Source: CAZIRF01 sp964541755
GTDB taxonomy: Bacteria > Spirochaetota > Spirochaetia > Treponematales > Breznakiellaceae
Length of the DNA: 64,000 nucleotides
Direction: 5' to 3'
Assembly: GCA_964541755.1 (NCBI GenBank)
Contig: CAZIRF010000001.1
Location: 62,001-126,000, forward strand
The position numbers and the translations under genes are program-made. The notes under the pieces were generated by a model. It worked only from the letters and a program-made list of their open reading frames with translations, was not told the origin of the DNA and ran no database searches. Below, in pieces: positions 61,423 to 64,000 of the stretch. The first letter of the stretch is position 1. Each line of letters opens with the position of its first letter.

Positions 61423-63486
61423 ATGTTTTCACGTTTTTCTTCTCCCACGCCGCAGGGGCTTGTGGCCCGCTTTGTCGCCACAGCCTTCACCTTCTGCCTT
61501 CTTCCTGCCATCAGTTTTGGCGATGAGCCCGGCACCGGCAACAACGATGGGGCAAACAAGAGCGAAAGCGCGATTGAACTTGTCGTCACTGCTTCCCGCA
61601 TCGAAGAGGCCCCGAGCGAAGCAGCTGTTCTTGTCCAAACCATTACAAAGGACGATATCGAATCGAGCGGCGCCACCAGTGTTGTCGAAGCCCTTGAGGA
61701 CAGCTTGGGCGTGAGTTTCCGTTCATACTCGGGCGATGCCCAAGCAGAGGTCTCCATGCGCGGCTTTGGCGAAAATTCGAGCGGCCGCGTCCTCGTCCTC
61801 CTCGACGGGAGGCGCCTCAACAACCCGGACATGAGCAGTCTCAACTGGCTCTCGATTCCACTTGAGAGCATCGAGCGCATTGAAGTTCTCCATGGATCTG
61901 CGAGCGTCCTCTACGGCGGTGGGGCCGTTGGCGGCGTTATAAATATTATCACGGCCCGGCCCAAAAACGGATTCCATGGTTACGCTGCCGCGGGCATTGG
62001 CACCAAACTCGACAATGAAGAGAGTACCGGAGCAAGCTGGGGCGGCGACGGCTGGTACCTGGGAGCCGACATACATCGCAGCGATATAGAGGGCTGGAGG
62101 GATCGCAGCGAGAGCAACAGTCTCCAGGCTCGCCTCGCCGGGGGTGTCGATTTGGGCGGCAACATGCGTCTTGCGGCCTTCGGCTTCTACAACAGGGGCT
62201 CGTACCAGATGCCCGGATCCCTTACCCGCGAACAATTCCTCGCAACCCCCCAGCAGGCGATCAACCTGGCCGACGAAGCCCGCTTCCAGGGTCTCGAAGG
62301 CGGCATCTCGTTTAACTGGGCGGCTTCAAGTGCCATGAATCTCGCGCTTCCCCTCGACGCTTCCATCAACTGGGTCGAAACGGATAATGCCTCGTGGTCT
62401 ACGCCTTCATACAGTGATACCACCCGGTTCCGCCTGGAGACCCGCCCACAGGTGAACCTGGCCCTCTTTGAAGACCAGCTCCCCCTGCGCGCCGTGGCAG
62501 GGGCCGACGCCTCATACGCGGGTATAGGAGTTGAAACCTATGCAGAGCCCGCCAGAACCAGCCTTTCCAACAACTTCGATATCAGCCAGTGGGCGGTAGG
62601 GCCCTTTGTCTCCCTGCGGGTCGAGCCCCTCGAGACCCTCGCCTTCGACGCCGGCTTCCGCTACGATGTTTCCGGCATTACCGGCACCAACAGTGACGGT
62701 ACGGCAAATGGCGACAAAGTGCGCAGCGCCCCCGTCTGGAGCATTGGTTCTCTCTGGCAAGCTACAGAGGGCCTTCGCCTCTTCGCCTCGTACGCCACAA
62801 CCTTTCGCTACCCCTGCACGGATGAGCAGACTTCATACTACGGCTATGGCGGCGACAACTTCCTCAGCGAGCTTGAGCCCGAAACCGGCCGCGATCTGCG
62901 CGTCGGGGCCGGCTGGAAGCACAAAGAAATACTCTCCGTCGAAGTGCAGGGCTACTGGCTCGAGATGGAAGATGAAATTGTCTTCAATACGGCCACCTAT
63001 CAAAATGAAAACACCGGGAATACCCGCCGCTTGGGCCTCGACACGGCCGTCGAGACAAAACCGCTCTCCTTCCTGAGCGCACGTATAAACTACAGTTTCG
63101 TCAACGCAATCTTTGTGGGCGGCGTCGATGACGGCAAACAAGTCCCCCTCGTGAGCGCACAGCGCATAAACGGGGACATCAGCATCACCCTCCCCTTAGG
63201 GCTCTCCTTTGGCCCCAGCGCCTCCTGGCAATCTGACATGTGGCTGGGAGGCGATACTGCCAACAGCCATTTCGCAGAACGTCTCCCTGCTGTCTTCCTC
63301 TTGGGCGCACAACTACAATATCCCCTCGAAATTGGTACGGGAACCCTCGATTTGAGCCTGAGCGGCGAGAACCTCCTCAACACGATGTATGCAGCAAATG
63401 GCTTTTGGAATGATTACTCCAGCACTGCCGGCTACTACCCCGCGCCCGGCTGGTCGCTTCGTTTATCCGGGCGCTACCGCTTCTAG
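61423..63486 (+). CDS. TonB-dependent outer-membrane receptor, BtuB-like
   Basis: 687 residues. A signal peptide is followed by a plug domain: IELVVTASRIEEAPSEA (TonB-box-like), SSGATSVVEALEDSLGVSF, VSMRGFGENSSGRVLVLLDG, ERIEVLHGSASVLYGGGAVG and GVINIITA. A 22-strand barrel pattern runs to the C-terminal aromatic end RLSGRYRF. With the cobalamin riboswitch in front, cobalamin (or an intermediate) is the likely ligand. ATG 61423 has only a weak GAGG site, consistent with riboswitch control. Confidence 0.94.
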   Translation: MFSRFSSPTPQGLVARFVATAFTFCLLPAISFGDEPGTGNNDGANKSESAIELVVTASRIEEAPSEAAVLVQTITKDDIESSGATSVVEALEDSLGVSFRSYSGDAQAEVSMRGFGENSSGRVLVLLDGRRLNNPDMSSLNWLSIPLESIERIEVLHGSASVLYGGGAVGGVINIITARPKNGFHGYAAAGIGTKLDNEESTGASWGGDGWYLGADIHRSDIEGWRDRSESNSLQARLAGGVDLGGNMRLAAFGFYNRGSYQMPGSLTREQFLATPQQAINLADEARFQGLEGGISFNWAASSAMNLALPLDASINWVETDNASWSTPSYSDTTRFRLETRPQVNLALFEDQLPLRAVAGADASYAGIGVETYAEPARTSLSNNFDISQWAVGPFVSLRVEPLETLAFDAGFRYDVSGITGTNSDGTANGDKVRSAPVWSIGSLWQATEGLRLFASYATTFRYPCTDEQTSYYGYGGDNFLSELEPETGRDLRVGAGWKHKEILSVEVQGYWLEMEDEIVFNTATYQNENTGNTRRLGLDTAVETKPLSFLSARINYSFVNAIFVGGVDDGKQVPLVSAQRINGDISITLPLGLSFGPSASWQSDMWLGGDTANSHFAERLPAVFLLGAQLQYPLEIGTGTLDLSLSGENLLNTMYAANGFWNDYSSTAGYYPAPGWSLRLSGRYRF

Positions 63487-63489
63487 CCC

Positions 63490-64000
63490 ATGCGTTTCCC
63501 ACTCGCGGGAATGGCCCTCGCCCAAAAGGAGGGGCCCCGCTACGCCCTCTCGCTGGCCATCACGCTCTGCGTGATGGCTCTGCTGTTTGGCCTGGCAATT
63601 CCCGCGGGGCTCGCCCCCCCGCAATGTAGCACGCCCCCGAACCCCACAAGTGCGGACCGGCCACTCGGGGTTTCGCTTGTATACGAGCGCAGTCCGACTA
63701 CCACTCCCGCCGCCGTTCCGCCCCCCCTTGTCGCTCAAACAGCTGATTCCATTCGCTCATCCGGGGCCCCGACCGCCGAACTCCCGGCTCCCAGACAGAA
63801 CAACACCACCCTTCCTGTTACAGCGGCCCGCACAGCTGCGCCCGTTTCCTTGCCGGAAGAATTGGCAATGAGCCGGGAAACTTTTGCAACCGAAGCTGAA
63901 ATCGTTCACGGACAAGAGGCAATCCGGATGAGGGAGCGGGCCGCGCGCAGCGCGGCCCGCGAAAGCCTTCGAGCGAGCCTGCAGACGGCCCTGCAAGAAA
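63490..64000 (+). CDS. Probable TonB-like energy-transducing protein (runs off right edge)
   Basis: ATG 63490, four bases after the receptor stop, opens a frame to the window end (170 codons). A short cytosolic N-terminus is followed by one membrane helix (YALSLAITLCVMALLFGLAI). The rest is Pro-, Thr- and Ala-rich with Arg/Glu-rich helix near the end. TonB proteins have this shape and often sit beside their receptors, but the C-terminal TonB fold is beyond the window, so the identity is inference. Confidence 0.6.
   Translation, partial: MRFPLAGMALAQKEGPRYALSLAITLCVMALLFGLAIPAGLAPPQCSTPPNPTSADRPLGVSLVYERSPTTTPAAVPPPLVAQTADSIRSSGAPTAELPAPRQNNTTLPVTAARTAAPVSLPEELAMSRETFATEAEIVHGQEAIRMRERAARSAARESLRASLQTALQE

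Noticed and set aside
1..64000. CRISPR array, tRNA, rRNA, transposase or integrase genes
   Set aside because: I looked for regular direct repeats with spacers, tRNA T-loop signatures and transposase motifs by eye and saw none. A tRNAscan or ISfinder search would be decisive.

Overview
The window reads as ordinary chromosome (GC-rich, tightly packed, mostly short operons) of an anaerobic or fermentative, outer-membrane-bearing bacterium. A spirochaete-like organism is my best guess. The reasons are a trimeric electron-bifurcating [FeFe] hydrogenase operon, FliM/SpoA switch-type proteins, the TIGR03545/TIGR03546 gene pair, a 7TM-DISM receptor and many cyclic-nucleotide and GGDEF proteins. No rRNA or tRNA gene was seen, so the taxonomy is inference. 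I see no insertion sequence, prophage, integrase or CRISPR array.

Layout. 1-9.9 kb: partial kamA, a radical-SAM SPL-like gene, a PadR regulator with a flavodoxin/SCP2-like gene broken by an in-frame TAG, a WYL regulator, a Cys-rich DUF3795 protein, a PNPOx-like flavoprotein, a GH18 lipoprotein, a quinone-reductase-like flavoprotein, ferritin and a cupin. 9.9-16.2 kb: an MFS transporter, a two-gene chromate-type transporter behind aspS, then speD-speE for spermidine. 16.2-20.6 kb: a NarL-type two-component pair feeding a three-gene ABC-2 exporter. 20.6-26.3 kb: an OmpA-like protein, an RRM protein, radA and a large class III cyclase with membrane and coiled-coil parts.

26.3-31.4 kb holds a MORN-type membrane protein and two overlapping cNMP-GGDEF genes, one fused to a DHH/DHHA1 phosphoesterase. 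31.7-38.7 kb holds a zinc-ribbon membrane protein broken by an in-frame TAA, a UbiB-type kinase coupled to a CrtI-type oxidoreductase, and then the most unusual locus. That locus has two free-standing SpoA (FliN-like) proteins followed by a protein that looks like FliM plus SpoA plus a FliG middle/C-terminal-like tail, all outside any flagellar operon. 38.7-47.7 kb: a methyltransferase, an overlapping DUF72-imuB-dnaE2 operon with degenerate catalytic sites, and convergent leuS. 47.8-64 kb: a 7TM-DISM receptor with a degenerate cyclase domain, the hyd operon, the TIGR03546/TIGR03545 pair, a lipoprotein/DUF3820 pair, an AMP-binding acyl-CoA ligase, and a cobalamin riboswitch driving a BtuB-like receptor and a partial TonB-like gene.

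Three layers of non-coding structure are not explained by genes. The first is a ~145-bp three-hairpin element present twice (6.4 and 31.5 kb). The second is a GC-rich ~130-bp palindromic repeat present twice (26.4 and 39.7 kb, opposite orientation). The third is a short motif, AAGGCTGATAG, present six times exactly and in further variants. Several promoters place the -10 box 4-8 bases before the start codon, which suggests frequent leaderless transcription.
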